DNA of 64,000 nt from Candidatus Uhrbacteria bacterium. GTDB taxonomy: Bacteria; Patescibacteriota; Patescibacteriia; 2-12-FULL-60-25. The notes under the pieces are model-generated. The model saw nothing but the letters and a program-made list of their open reading frames with translations, was not told where the DNA came from and made no database searches. The stretch spans positions 62,001 through 126,000 of the forward strand of contig JACRQE010000006.1 in assembly GCA_016222815.1 (NCBI GenBank). Direction: 5' to 3'. A program made the position numbers and the translations under genes. Within the stretch, counting starts at the first letter, position 1. The number at the start of each line of letters is the position of its first letter. Below are positions 45,831 to 55,211 of this stretch, piece by piece.

Positions 45831-46601
45831 ATGTCAAGGCCGCAAAAATTCTTGTTTTTGACCGGGATTGCTTTCCTCGTTTTTTTGGCTGTTCCGACCG
45901 CCTCTAATGCGGCTGCACCCGAGTCCCAAGTCCTGCATATAGATCCGGGTTTCATAGGGCACCCGGTGAGTCTCGATGTCCTGGAAAATAATGTCCGGAT
46001 TGCCTGGCAGAAGGATGATTTGTTGTATGAGTCGGATATTTACATCGACGTCACGAGCTCGACGGCCGCGACATCTTCGGAGTTGAGCGTCGTATGGTCA
46101 AGTTCATACGCTTTGGGTGATCAGGGCGTGGAGTTGGGGATAAAACCGGAATTCGGACCGGTGACGACCACGAGCGCTTGGGAAGATATCGTGGTGGAAA
46201 CCAAAGAACCTTTCGGCGATTGGAAGAGGCCAGCCATGAAAATCAAGGATGGTTATCTGACTGTCCGTGTCGGTCCCGAAATACAAGCCCGTCTTGTCGT
46301 CGTACCGCGCGGCATGCGCAGCGGAGAAGCGACATGGTACAAGTATAAGGCGGGGATGTTCGCGGCTTCGCCGGATTTCCCCAAAGGCACGAAATTGAGG
46401 GTCGCGGTCAAGGGTAAGCCTGAAAATTCGATTATTATCACAGTAAATGATTACGGACCTGATCGCAGGCTGTTCCCGAGCCGCGTGATCGACCTCGATT
46501 CGGTCGCATTCAAGAAACTTTCTCCCTTATCGGCCGGGAAACTCCAGGTCACTGTCGAACCTCTGGATAAACCGAAAATCCAGGACCTGGCTTTGAAATG
46601 A
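45831..46601 (+). CDS. RlpA-like double-psi beta-barrel secreted protein
   Basis: GEATWYKYKAGMFAASPDFPKGTKLRVAV...IIITVNDYGPDRRLFPSRVIDLDSVAFKKLSPLSAGKLQVTVE. Confidence 0.8.
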   Translation: MSRPQKFLFLTGIAFLVFLAVPTASNAAAPESQVLHIDPGFIGHPVSLDVLENNVRIAWQKDDLLYESDIYIDVTSSTAATSSELSVVWSSSYALGDQGVELGIKPEFGPVTTTSAWEDIVVETKEPFGDWKRPAMKIKDGYLTVRVGPEIQARLVVVPRGMRSGEATWYKYKAGMFAASPDFPKGTKLRVAVKGKPENSIIITVNDYGPDRRLFPSRVIDLDSVAFKKLSPLSAGKLQVTVEPLDKPKIQDLALK

Positions 46602-46617
46602 CTTATCCGCCACAAGC

Positions 46618-47304
46618 ATGATTACCCTCGAGAACGTATCCAAAATCTATTATCCGAACGTCCACGGCCTGACGAACATCAACCTGACCATCCAGCCCGG
46701 CGAATTCGTTTCGGTCGTAGGCCAGAGCGGAGCGGGGAAGACGACCTTAGCCAAACTGCTGATAGCCGAGGAACGGCCGACGCGCGGCAAGATAATGATC
46801 GGCGGCTGGGACATCACCAAGATACCGGCGCGCGACGTTCCGTTCCTGCGCAGACAGATTGGGGTAATCTTCCAGGATTTCAAGCTGCTGCCGCAGAAGA
46901 CGGTGTACGAGAACGTGGCGTTTGCGCTGGAAGTGGCGGGTATCCCGTCGCGGCGCATACGCGAAGTCGTACCTCAAGTGTTGAAGATCGTGGGACTGGA
47001 CGAGAAAGCGGCGCGTTTCCCGAGACAGCTCTCCGGCGGCGAACAGCAGCGCGTGGTCATCGCCCGGTCGCTGGTCCATCGGCCAAGGGTCTTGCTGGCG
47101 GATGAACCGACCGGAAACCTGGATACCATCAACACCCGCGAGATCATCGAACTGCTCCAAAAAATAAACGCATTCGGCACGACCGTGGTGCTCGTGACGC
47201 ATAACCGCGAAGTGGTGAATTCCCTGCGGCGCCGGGTCATCACCTTGAGCTGCGGCCAGGTCGCGGCTGACCACGCCGAGGGCAAGTATCTCCTTCCATC
47301 ATAA
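46618..47304 (+). CDS. ftsE: Cell division ATP-binding protein FtsE
   Basis: GQSGAGKTTLAKLL, IGVIFQDFKLLPQKTVYENVAFALEV, LSGGEQQRVVIARSLVHRPRVLLADEPTGNLD. Confidence 0.93.
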   Translation: MITLENVSKIYYPNVHGLTNINLTIQPGEFVSVVGQSGAGKTTLAKLLIAEERPTRGKIMIGGWDITKIPARDVPFLRRQIGVIFQDFKLLPQKTVYENVAFALEVAGIPSRRIREVVPQVLKIVGLDEKAARFPRQLSGGEQQRVVIARSLVHRPRVLLADEPTGNLDTINTREIIELLQKINAFGTTVVLVTHNREVVNSLRRRVITLSCGQVAADHAEGKYLLPS

Positions 47305-47308
47305 ACCC

Positions 47309-48229
47309 ATGTCACTCTTCGTAAATTCATGGCGCATCATCGCCGCGGCCTGGAAGCACTTCTCGCGCAATTTGTGGCTGGCTTTGACCACGGTCTTCGT
47401 CTTGGTGCTGTCGCTCTTGTCCGTGAACGTGTTGTTGGGCGTGAATGTGCTGTTGAGCAATGCGGTACGGCAATTGGAAGATAAAATAGACGTTTCCGTG
47501 TATTTCAAATCCGAAACGCCCGTGGCCGTGGTCGAGCAGGCGAAATTTTTCATGACTTCATTGCCGCAAGTCAAAGACGCGACAGTGGTCACGGCCGAGA
47601 AGGCATTGGAAGATTTCAAGAAGCTCCATGCCGATGACCCAAAAATCATGTCAGCCTTGGCTGAACTGGACCAGAATCCGCTTGGCGCAGTGCTTATCAT
47701 AAAAGCCAGGCAGACGACGGATTATCCGTTTTTGCTCGAAGCCCTCAATAACCCACAGTTCGATTTCGCCATCGAGTCCAAGAATTACGACGACCATAGC
47801 GACACCATCAACCGGGTGCGGGATATCAGCCGTTCGGTCCAGGTGTTCGGGGCTGTGCTCATCGCGGTCTTCGCACTGTTCTCGATCCTGATAGTCTTCA
47901 ACACCATCCGCGTGGCCATCTACACCCAGCGCGAGGAGATCGGAATCATGCGGCTAGTAGGAGCCTCGAATGCCTTCGTGCGCTCGCCGTTCGTACTTGA
48001 GGGGGTTTTCTTGGCCCTGTTCGCCCTGGGAGTGACGAGCGTGGCCGTCTATTCCGCCGCGGTGTATGTGGATCCGCGGCTGGGAGGGATGTTCGACGGA
48101 GCAAATGCCGGCTTAGTCGCCTATTTCACGGCTGAAGGCTGGAGGCTGGCGTTGATCGAGGGTGGAGTGTTGGCCGGTTTGGTGGCTTTATCCTCTTGGG
48201 CGGCGGTGGGGAAGTATCTCAAGAAATAA
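47309..48229 (+). CDS. ftsX: Cell division permease FtsX
   Basis: Follows ftsE; VSVYFKSETPVAVVEQAKFFMTSLPQVKD, REEIGIMRLVGASNAFVRSPFVLEG. Confidence 0.92.
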   Translation: MSLFVNSWRIIAAAWKHFSRNLWLALTTVFVLVLSLLSVNVLLGVNVLLSNAVRQLEDKIDVSVYFKSETPVAVVEQAKFFMTSLPQVKDATVVTAEKALEDFKKLHADDPKIMSALAELDQNPLGAVLIIKARQTTDYPFLLEALNNPQFDFAIESKNYDDHSDTINRVRDISRSVQVFGAVLIAVFALFSILIVFNTIRVAIYTQREEIGIMRLVGASNAFVRSPFVLEGVFLALFALGVTSVAVYSAAVYVDPRLGGMFDGANAGLVAYFTAEGWRLALIEGGVLAGLVALSSWAAVGKYLKK

Positions 48230-48230
48230 T

Positions 48231-48887
48231 ATGGCCAAGACAAACGGTAAAGCCAAGAAGAAGACGACAGGCCGCAAACAGAAAGCTGGACTGCGGGTTG
48301 CGGTTAAGGCCGTTAAGCCGAAAGAAAAGGTCTCCGATTCAGTATTGGGACAAAAAGGCAGGATCCAGCCATGCGACTTGGCCTTCAAGAGAGTGGCTGA
48401 AGCATTGAGTCCGGAGGCTAGGACGAAGCTCGCTCACGAGCTGGCTCTGCTGCAAGAGGCGGTCCGGGATTGTCCGGGTGAGTGCGGATGCGGGAAGTGC
48501 GAAAAATTTTGCATAATTTTTACGAATGAGGCTGACTTTTTGGGCGAGCTGACGACGCGTGAAGGCAGGTTCATCAACTTAAGATTGTCGATATTGGGCG
48601 AGAATACGTTGGGTGACGCGGTCCGGTCTTGGCAGATCATGGGATTGCGACCGGTTGGGGCTGAAAGCGAACCGACGATGTTGCGCGACGGTAAGTTCCT
48701 GGAATCTTTCTTGTCATGGTGCCACCATAAAGATTTCAAGACGGTGGAGTTACTTGAACCCCAAATCAGCATTTGGACATCGCTCCAATGCCTGCCCATG
48801 CATGATTGCGAACGTTATGCGGCTATCGAAGAATTGGCGTGTTTGCCCCTGCATGAAGCTGAAGGGAAGCTGACTGATTTATGCTGA
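48231..48887 (+). CDS. Hypothetical protein, basic N-terminus and Cys cluster
   Basis: ATG 48231; DCPGECGCGKCEKFC. Confidence 0.65.
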   Translation: MAKTNGKAKKKTTGRKQKAGLRVAVKAVKPKEKVSDSVLGQKGRIQPCDLAFKRVAEALSPEARTKLAHELALLQEAVRDCPGECGCGKCEKFCIIFTNEADFLGELTTREGRFINLRLSILGENTLGDAVRSWQIMGLRPVGAESEPTMLRDGKFLESFLSWCHHKDFKTVELLEPQISIWTSLQCLPMHDCERYAAIEELACLPLHEAEGKLTDLC

Positions 48888-49654
48888 AGAATATGCCTAA
48901 ACGTGTCGGCATTGCTCTGCAGATTTGCGCGATGGCCGTGGTGTCCTTGGCGGCAGCGCCGGTCGCTAGGGCGGATGAGCAGGCGGCGCCGGTCTTGCCG
49001 ACGGTAGTGGATGTCAAGATGCATTTCCGGCCGATCTTGCACGCGCACGGAGTCGAGTTCCGCTGGTTCAGGTATGCGGTGCCTAAAGTATTCAAGAGTT
49101 ACGAAATCATCAGGTCTTCGGACAAAGGAAAAGGCAATATCTTGGATGGTGCTGTCGCAGGAGAGACAGCTAATCGGTATTCGACGAATTTCGAGGAAAC
49201 ATTGGATGCCGGGACTTATCATTACCAGCTATGTTCGGTGACCAAGACAAAGCGTATCTGTTCCAAACCGGTAGCGGTCATCGTCAAGAATAAATTGCCG
49301 GAATCCATGAAGACGGTTGCGTTGGCGGTGGAGAAACCGGCGGTAGAGCCTAAAGCGGCTCCGGCGGGACAGCTTGAGCTTACGGTGACGCGGGACGGCG
49401 AGGGGAATGCCGTGCTGTCCTGGACGCCGCTCCAAGATGCCGGAGCAGGTTTCAAGTGGTATAAGCCGGTCAGATCGCAAACTGTCGGGGACCCGTACTA
49501 TCCGCGCGACGGATATCTGGCGCATCTGAAGAACATCAGCCAGGATTCATATTTGGACGACCGAAGCCCGTCAGGTACGAGCAATTATCGGATTTGCGCC
49601 GTGGATGGACAAAACGGGCTGTTTTGTGGGAATGTGGTGACATCAGCCAAATAA
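48881..49654 (+). CDS. Secreted hypothetical protein with two FN3-like repeats
   Basis: Signal peptide; GVEFRWFRY...YHYQLCSV and VLSWTPLQDAGAGFKWYK...SNYRICAVDG. Confidence 0.6.
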   Translation: MLKNMPKRVGIALQICAMAVVSLAAAPVARADEQAAPVLPTVVDVKMHFRPILHAHGVEFRWFRYAVPKVFKSYEIIRSSDKGKGNILDGAVAGETANRYSTNFEETLDAGTYHYQLCSVTKTKRICSKPVAVIVKNKLPESMKTVALAVEKPAVEPKAAPAGQLELTVTRDGEGNAVLSWTPLQDAGAGFKWYKPVRSQTVGDPYYPRDGYLAHLKNISQDSYLDDRSPSGTSNYRICAVDGQNGLFCGNVVTSAK

Positions 49655-49658
49655 ATAT

Positions 49659-50225
49659 ATGGAAACCAAGAACATCATCAAGTTTATTTTTGAGTTAGGC
49701 CAGCAGCGGCGCGTGAGCCACGAGGGATGGAAGCTGTTGGGTATCCGGCATCCGGATAACGTGGCCGAACATTCGCTTCGGGCGGCCCAAATCGGATTCG
49801 CGCTGGCGGTCATGGAGGGTTACGAAAAACCGGAAGAAGTCTGCGCCATGCTTGTGTTCCACGACATGGCAGAATGCCGCGTGGGCGATCTGCACAAGGT
49901 CGCGGCGCGTTATGTCAAGGCAGATGAGCTCAGGGCGGCGCAGGATCAGACGAGCGAGCTCGGGGAATTCGGCGAGAAAATCCTGGATTTGTGGAAGCAG
50001 GTGGAAGAGAAGAGTACTCTGGCCGGAAGGATCGCTAAAGATGCGGATTATTTGGAGACGGCTGTGTCCGGCAAGGAGTATCTGGAACAAGGCCACACCT
50101 TCGCCCAGGATTGGATAACCAATGTTTCGAATGCGCTCAAGACAGATTCGGCCAAGAGACTCATCGCAGAGCTCCAGCAGGCGGATTCCAACGAATGGTG
50201 GCAGGGGCTGAAGAAACTTTCTTAA
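49659..50225 (+). CDS. HD domain hydrolase (YfbR-like)
   Basis: RHPDNVAEHSLRAAQIGFAL, VFHDMAECRVGDLHKVAARY. Confidence 0.87.
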   Translation: METKNIIKFIFELGQQRRVSHEGWKLLGIRHPDNVAEHSLRAAQIGFALAVMEGYEKPEEVCAMLVFHDMAECRVGDLHKVAARYVKADELRAAQDQTSELGEFGEKILDLWKQVEEKSTLAGRIAKDADYLETAVSGKEYLEQGHTFAQDWITNVSNALKTDSAKRLIAELQQADSNEWWQGLKKLS

Positions 50226-50226
50226 A

Positions 50227-50254
50227 AAGGTCCTTCGCTCCGCTCGAGGACGAC
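50227..50254. repeat. Short AAGGTCCTTCG...CGAGGACGAC repeat
   Basis: AAGGTCCTTCGCTCCGCTCGAGGACGAC. Confidence 0.75.
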
Positions 50255-50267
50255 GATAAACAATCAC

Positions 50268-51464
50268 ATGAACTATCAGACCGTAACGCTCAAACCAGGA
50301 CGGGATGTGCCGATTCGCGCCGGACATCCGTGGGTTTTTTCTGAGGCAATCGGCAGAGACGTCCGAGGCGAGGCCGGAATGCTCGTGGCGGTCGAATCGG
50401 CCCAGGGCGAGCCTTTAGGTATCGGAACCTGGAACGGCAACACCTCGATCCGCGTCAGGATGCTGTCGAGGGATGCTGAGGCAAGGGTGGATGCGGATTT
50501 TTTCGCGGACAGGTTCAAGAGTTTGAACAAATGGAAGCTTGGGAAGATGCCGAGCAAAACTGACGGATATCGCGTGGCCCATGCCGAAGCGGATAATTTG
50601 CCCGGGCTTATCGTCGACCGTTACGGCGACGTCGTGGTTTTCCAACTGCATACGGCTGGAATGGAGATGTTGCGCGAGGAGATCGTCGCGGCGCTGAAGA
50701 AAGTCTTCAAACCGAAAGCCATCGTCGAACGTTCGGATTTGGATGTGAGGAAAATCGAAGGTTTGCGCGATCAGCCGAGCGGGGTCATCTATGGCGAAGT
50801 CGAACATGCGGTCGAATTCAGCGAAGCGGGCATAAAGTTCGCGGCGGACGTGCTCCGTGGGCAAAAAACCGGTTTCTTTTTGGATCAGCGCGAAGCCCGT
50901 CTCGCTGTCGGAAAACTTGCGAAAGGCCGGAGCATGCTGAACCTGTTCGGCTACACCGGGGCATTCAGCGTGCATGCGGCTTTGGGCGGCGCGGAATTCG
51001 TCAACACGGTGGATGTGTCGCACGCTGCTTTGGAATTGGCGCAGAAGAATTTTTCGTTGAACGGTTTGGATCCGGAAGATGAAGGGAAATTCCAGTTCGT
51101 CGAAGCCGACGTTTTCGACCTGCTGGACGATCCGAAACTGCAGGAAGATGGTTATGATTTGATCATCTGCGATCCGCCGGCGCTGGCCAAGAGCCAAAAA
51201 AATCTGCCGCAAGCCATCCGGGCCTATACTGAACTGAATACCAAGTGCTTGGCGGCTTTGGAGCCCGGAGGCATCCTTGTGACCAGCTCATGTTCGGGTA
51301 GGGTCACGCCGGAGGACTTCCGCTCGCTTTTACGCATCGCAGCCGGTCGTGCCGGAAAAGACGTCCGCGTGTTGGATTGGATAACCCAACCTGCGGACCA
51401 TGCCGAGAGGCTGGCATTCCCGGAAGGCAGATACCTCAAGACCGCGGTTTTGGAGGTGGTTTAG
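50268..51464 (+). CDS. rlmI: Class I rRNA methyltransferase RlmI-like
   Basis: PUA-like N-terminus; RGQKTGFFLDQREARLAVG, MLNLFGYTGAFSVHAALGGA, IICDPPALAKSQK. Confidence 0.87.
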   Translation: MNYQTVTLKPGRDVPIRAGHPWVFSEAIGRDVRGEAGMLVAVESAQGEPLGIGTWNGNTSIRVRMLSRDAEARVDADFFADRFKSLNKWKLGKMPSKTDGYRVAHAEADNLPGLIVDRYGDVVVFQLHTAGMEMLREEIVAALKKVFKPKAIVERSDLDVRKIEGLRDQPSGVIYGEVEHAVEFSEAGIKFAADVLRGQKTGFFLDQREARLAVGKLAKGRSMLNLFGYTGAFSVHAALGGAEFVNTVDVSHAALELAQKNFSLNGLDPEDEGKFQFVEADVFDLLDDPKLQEDGYDLIICDPPALAKSQKNLPQAIRAYTELNTKCLAALEPGGILVTSSCSGRVTPEDFRSLLRIAAGRAGKDVRVLDWITQPADHAERLAFPEGRYLKTAVLEVV

Positions 51465-51470
51465 TCTCCG

Positions 51471-51977
51471 TTACAACGCCTTGAATTTGGCCATCACGAT
51501 GGCGTCTTTCGAATCTTTGACCGGGGCGTCGGTTTTGGCGTCGAATTTCTTGTCGCCGTTGTCGGCGTGGAGCATGGCCCAATATGTCTTACCGGTTTGC
51601 GTCTTGACTTTGACGAAGGTTTCGCGCATTTCGCCGGCGTTAAGCAGTTCGCTGGAACCGATGATAGCGCCGGGCATGCCGTCCTTATCCTCGTGGATGA
51701 CGACGAAGCCTTGTTTCTGGAGCAAGACATAATCCAGCTTTACCTCGATCCCGGCAGGCTGGTCTTTAACCTCGATATAGCTGTTTTGGTTGGACATGAC
51801 CTCGGGCGCTCCGGGGACTTCGGGTTGGGCTACGGTCGGCAAACCGGGTACGGCCGCGGAGGGCTGTTCTTGGCCCGGGACCTGCAGACTAGGCTCGGGA
51901 GCCTGCGTCTTAGGGCTGAACCAGCAACCGGCACCGATCAAGGGGAGTATCGCGAGAGACAAAAATAGTTTGTTCAT
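51471..51977 (-). CDS. Predicted lipoprotein, DUF7282-like
   Basis: Lipobox LIGAGC; start MNKLFLSLA at 51977. Confidence 0.65.
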   Translation of the reverse strand: MNKLFLSLAILPLIGAGCWFSPKTQAPEPSLQVPGQEQPSAAVPGLPTVAQPEVPGAPEVMSNQNSYIEVKDQPAGIEVKLDYVLLQKQGFVVIHEDKDGMPGAIIGSSELLNAGEMRETFVKVKTQTGKTYWAMLHADNGDKKFDAKTDAPVKDSKDAIVMAKFKAL

Positions 51978-51987
51978 AAGATTATGA

Positions 51988-53106
51988 TTAATTATCAATC
52001 CCAACAGCTTCAGAGATATTCCTGAAGCCGTCTTTTTCCAATAGTTTGACCAGGCCCTGATTGATGGCGCCGATGGCCTGCGGGCCTTCGAAGATCATGC
52101 CGGTGATGAGCTGGATGAGGGACGAGCCAAGGCGGATTTTGCGGTAAGCGTCAGCGGCCGTGAATACGCCGCCGCAGCCGATGACGATGTGCGTGCCTTT
52201 AACCTTGGAGTAGACATATCGGATGACCTCGTCTGACGAGGCGTCCACGACTTTGCCGCTCATGCCGCCTTTGTCCGTGACCATCTTATCCAGGATTTTC
52301 GGGTTGTCGCGTTTCTTGGTCAAATTCGTGCACACGAAACCGTGGACGCGATGGCGTTTGGCGACTTCGAGGATGGCATCGATTTGGGCGTGATCCAGGT
52401 CTGCGGCGAGTTTGAGGAAGACCGGTTTGTCCGTCGTGATTTGGTCGAGGCGCGCCAAGAGTTTCTCGAGCTTCACGGGGTCGGTGAACGGTTCGCCGCC
52501 GAAAGCATTGGGGCAGCTTATATTGACCGTGATGTAACTGCCGATGCCTTCCATGGTCTCGAAAGCCTTGGCGTAATCCGCGATACCGGCATCGACATCG
52601 GCGCAAGCCTGGTTGTTGGTCTTGGCCACACTGATGCCCACGGGAATGCGGAAGTGTTTTCCGGTCAGGCGCTTGGCGATCGCTTCGCAGCCGTCGTTCT
52701 TCAGGCCGTAGTAGACGATAAGTGATTTTGATTTGGGCAAACGCCACAGACGTTTCTTCGGATTGCCCGGACAGGGCTCTCCGGTGATGGAACCGACTTC
52801 GGCGAAACCAAAACCTACGTCCGGTAAGATGTCGAGGATTTCCGCGTTCTTGTCAAAACCCGCGGCCAGGCCGATTGGGTTGGAGAACTTGATGCCTAAG
52901 ACGGTCTGTTCCAATTTCGGATTCCTGTAGTTGAAGCAGAGACGAATTTTCCAGCGGGTGAGGCGGAAGCGGCCCAGGAACTTACCCACACCGAGCATAC
53001 GGTCGTGGACGAATTCTGGATCCATTAGGAAATACGCCGGTTTAAGCAGTTTGGTGTAACTAAAATGGAAAAAGGCGTTACGGGCGGAAATCCAGGTTTC
53101 GTACAT
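51988..53106 (-). CDS. pyrD: Dihydroorotate dehydrogenase (class 2)
   Basis: NPIGLAAGFDKNAE, FAEVGSITGEPCPGNPKKRLWRLP, ITVNISCPNAFG, VIGCGGVFTAADAYRKIRLGSSLIQLITGMIFEGP. Confidence 0.93.
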   Translation of the reverse strand: MYETWISARNAFFHFSYTKLLKPAYFLMDPEFVHDRMLGVGKFLGRFRLTRWKIRLCFNYRNPKLEQTVLGIKFSNPIGLAAGFDKNAEILDILPDVGFGFAEVGSITGEPCPGNPKKRLWRLPKSKSLIVYYGLKNDGCEAIAKRLTGKHFRIPVGISVAKTNNQACADVDAGIADYAKAFETMEGIGSYITVNISCPNAFGGEPFTDPVKLEKLLARLDQITTDKPVFLKLAADLDHAQIDAILEVAKRHRVHGFVCTNLTKKRDNPKILDKMVTDKGGMSGKVVDASSDEVIRYVYSKVKGTHIVIGCGGVFTAADAYRKIRLGSSLIQLITGMIFEGPQAIGAINQGLVKLLEKDGFRNISEAVGIDN

Positions 53107-53126
53107 ATCCTTTGGAGTTTAGCTAG

Positions 53127-53155
53127 TTGCTCCGCAATTAGCAAACGTGTAACAT
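53127..53155 (+). promoter_or_regulatory. Possible promoter of the Cys-rich ORF
   Basis: TTGCTC, 17 nt, TAACAT. Confidence 0.4.
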
Positions 53156-53192
53156 AGTCGCGTACTAACCCTTAAGAAAGGAGGTAAATTTT

Positions 53193-53342
53193 ATGGAATG
53201 CAAGTGTAAAGAGTGCGGTGGCGAGTGCGTGGATTGCAAGTGCGCACAATGCGGAGCGCCGGTGGCTCCAGATGCGGAAAAATGCGAACATTGCGGGAAC
53301 ACGGAGATGGCGTGCAAGTGCGAAGGTTGCAAGGAGGCCTAG
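53193..53342 (+). CDS. 49-aa Cys-rich metallothionein-like or zinc-ribbon protein (not in ORF track)
   Basis: MECKCKECGGECVDCKCAQCGAPVAPDAEKCEHCGNTEMACKCEGCKEA; SD AAAGGAGG upstream; terminator downstream. Confidence 0.8.
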   Translation: MECKCKECGGECVDCKCAQCGAPVAPDAEKCEHCGNTEMACKCEGCKEA

Positions 53343-53350
53343 CATCCAGG

Positions 53351-53386
53351 AGACAGTTCCGATGGAAATCGGAGCTGTTTTTTTAA
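53351..53386 (+). terminator. Intrinsic terminator
   Basis: ACAGTTCCGAT-GGAA-ATCGGAGCTGT-TTTTTT. Confidence 0.85.
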
Positions 53387-53400
53387 TTTTTTCTAATAAA

Positions 53401-53425
53401 GATCCTTCGACAAGCTCAGGATGAC
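53401..53425. repeat. Short GATCCTTCGACAAGCTCAGGATGAC repeat
   Basis: Same arm logic as other GGTCCTTCG repeats. Confidence 0.65.
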
Positions 53426-53433
53426 GGTTGGGG

Positions 53434-54768
53434 TCAGAGGGAAAACTTTTCGAAGTGGATGCAGCTGCGGGGTACTCCGCAAGATTCGAGCGTTTGCCTG
53501 ACGGCGGCCATCATGGGCGTCGGTCCGCAGAGGTAAGTGTCACGTTCCAAGACATCAGGCACGAGACGTGTGATTTTGTCTTGGTCCACGAAACCTTTTT
53601 CGCCTCTCCAGGCAGGGTCATTACTCATTATGTAGTGGACGCGCATGGAATATTTTGCGGCCAAATCGTCCAGTTCGGTCTTGAAAGCGGCCGTCGCAGA
53701 GTCGCGGCAGGCGTAGAGAAGCGTTATGTCTTTCCCCAGCGGAGCTAAAGAGGCGATGAGCGACATGATCGGGGTTACGCCGATACCGCCGGCGACGAAC
53801 AAGAACTTTTCATGGCAAGATCGTTCGGCGATGAACACACCGTGCGGACCGTCGAGCATGGCTTTGGTCCCAGGCTTGAGTCGGCCGAGAGAGGACGTGT
53901 AGTCGCCGGATTTTTTTATGCTGAGGCGCAGGCGTTCGCTGCCCGGCGCATTGGAGAGGCTGAAGGGATGGGCTTGCGGCCAGAAGCCTTTGGCCAGGAA
54001 CCGGACGATGAGGAACTGCCCGGCTTTGAACCTGAAGCCCCGCAAGTCCCGTCCGCGGATGAAGATGGAGATGACATCCGGCGTTTCGTTTTCGATAGCG
54101 TCCACCGTGAAACCGTGTTTTGCGAAAGCGAGCGAGGGCTTGAGGAAGCGGAAGTACGCGAAGTTCAGCAGGACGAATGCGTATAAAGCGTACCAATATC
54201 CGGCAAATACCGGATCCATCAGGTCACGGCCGACGGACAGCTGATGGCTGAAAGCCAGGAGGATGGCCAGATAGACCGCTAGATGGATGTAGTACCAAGA
54301 TTCGTATTTCATCTTGCGGAGGACGATGACGACCGAGATGAGGATGACGAAAACGAACAAACCGAATGCGCTGGTCGCCAGCAAAACGTTTTCCCAGCTT
54401 TGGAAATCCAGGAATTGCTGGAAAAAACCGGAGCCTGTGCGCATGCCGTACCCGAGGGAAAGGAGTGTCGGATGGGCTAGAAGCAGAGTCAATAGAGCGA
54501 ATCCGATCCAGTGGTGCAGACGCGAAAGTTTGTCCAAGCCGAAGACGTGTTCGATCCAGGCAATGCGGCCGATGAGCATGAGTTGGCAAAGGACGAAGAG
54601 TACCAGGAGCAAGCCGCTGATCCGACCGAAAGCGATGAGCAGTTTTCCTGGATCAAGCGACGTCACGTAAGCACCGGAACCGGACCACCAGAACCAGCCG
54701 ATGACAGCCAGGTTGGCGAGCAGGAACAACCCGAGCAGGGCGGATTTCAGACGGATTGAATCTCGCAT
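53434..54768 (-). CDS. Ferric-reductase-like TM protein fused to FAD/NAD(P) oxidoreductase
   Basis: HHWIGFALLTLLLAHPTLLSLGYG; GQFLIVRFLAKGFWPQAHPFSLSNAPG; FVAGGIGVTPIMSLI; YLCGPTPMM. Confidence 0.88.
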   Translation of the reverse strand: MRDSIRLKSALLGLFLLANLAVIGWFWWSGSGAYVTSLDPGKLLIAFGRISGLLLVLFVLCQLMLIGRIAWIEHVFGLDKLSRLHHWIGFALLTLLLAHPTLLSLGYGMRTGSGFFQQFLDFQSWENVLLATSAFGLFVFVILISVVIVLRKMKYESWYYIHLAVYLAILLAFSHQLSVGRDLMDPVFAGYWYALYAFVLLNFAYFRFLKPSLAFAKHGFTVDAIENETPDVISIFIRGRDLRGFRFKAGQFLIVRFLAKGFWPQAHPFSLSNAPGSERLRLSIKKSGDYTSSLGRLKPGTKAMLDGPHGVFIAERSCHEKFLFVAGGIGVTPIMSLIASLAPLGKDITLLYACRDSATAAFKTELDDLAAKYSMRVHYIMSNDPAWRGEKGFVDQDKITRLVPDVLERDTYLCGPTPMMAAVRQTLESCGVPRSCIHFEKFSL

Positions 54769-54820
54769 AATAGGTTGGCGCCAGTGTATCGCAGTCCGCT
54801 ACGTTAGGGCAAACGAAATA

Positions 54821-54849
54821 TTGACCGAAACATCATATGTGGGTTTATT
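54821..54849 (+). promoter_or_regulatory. Possible promoter of the hairpin pair
   Basis: TTGACC, 17 nt, TTTATT. Confidence 0.35.
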
Positions 54850-54895
54850 TCGTGAGTTTGCTTGTCTAGTCTGGTTATGGTATTTTCTCCGTATT

Positions 54896-55210
54896 ATGGA
54901 TAGCTTATATTACGTACTGATCATCGTCGCAGCCGTATCCATCGTTATTTTCCTGGCGGCTTATGCCAAGTGGCGCAAGGCGCCTGGGCAACCCGGTGAT
55001 CCGTTGGAACGAATCCATGAACTTATAAAGCAGGGCATTATCTACGAAGAGGAGTTTGTGGAAGTCTATTTCAAGGTCGTGAGGGATGAGGGTTTCATGG
55101 CTAATTTCGGTACCCATCAAGAAGAGGCAAAGACGCTGTTGACCACCATGATCGATGAAAGCAAAGGACATAAGACGCTTCTGGAGAGCGTCATGAACGG
55201 TTTAAAATAA
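54896..55210 (+). CDS. Membrane-anchored helical-hairpin protein, possible ferritin-like half domain
   Basis: N-terminal TM then IIYEEEFVEVYFKVVRDE...MIDESKGHKTLLESVM. Confidence 0.55.
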   Translation: MDSLYYVLIIVAAVSIVIFLAAYAKWRKAPGQPGDPLERIHELIKQGIIYEEEFVEVYFKVVRDEGFMANFGTHQEEAKTLLTTMIDESKGHKTLLESVMNGLK

Positions 55211-55211
55211 T

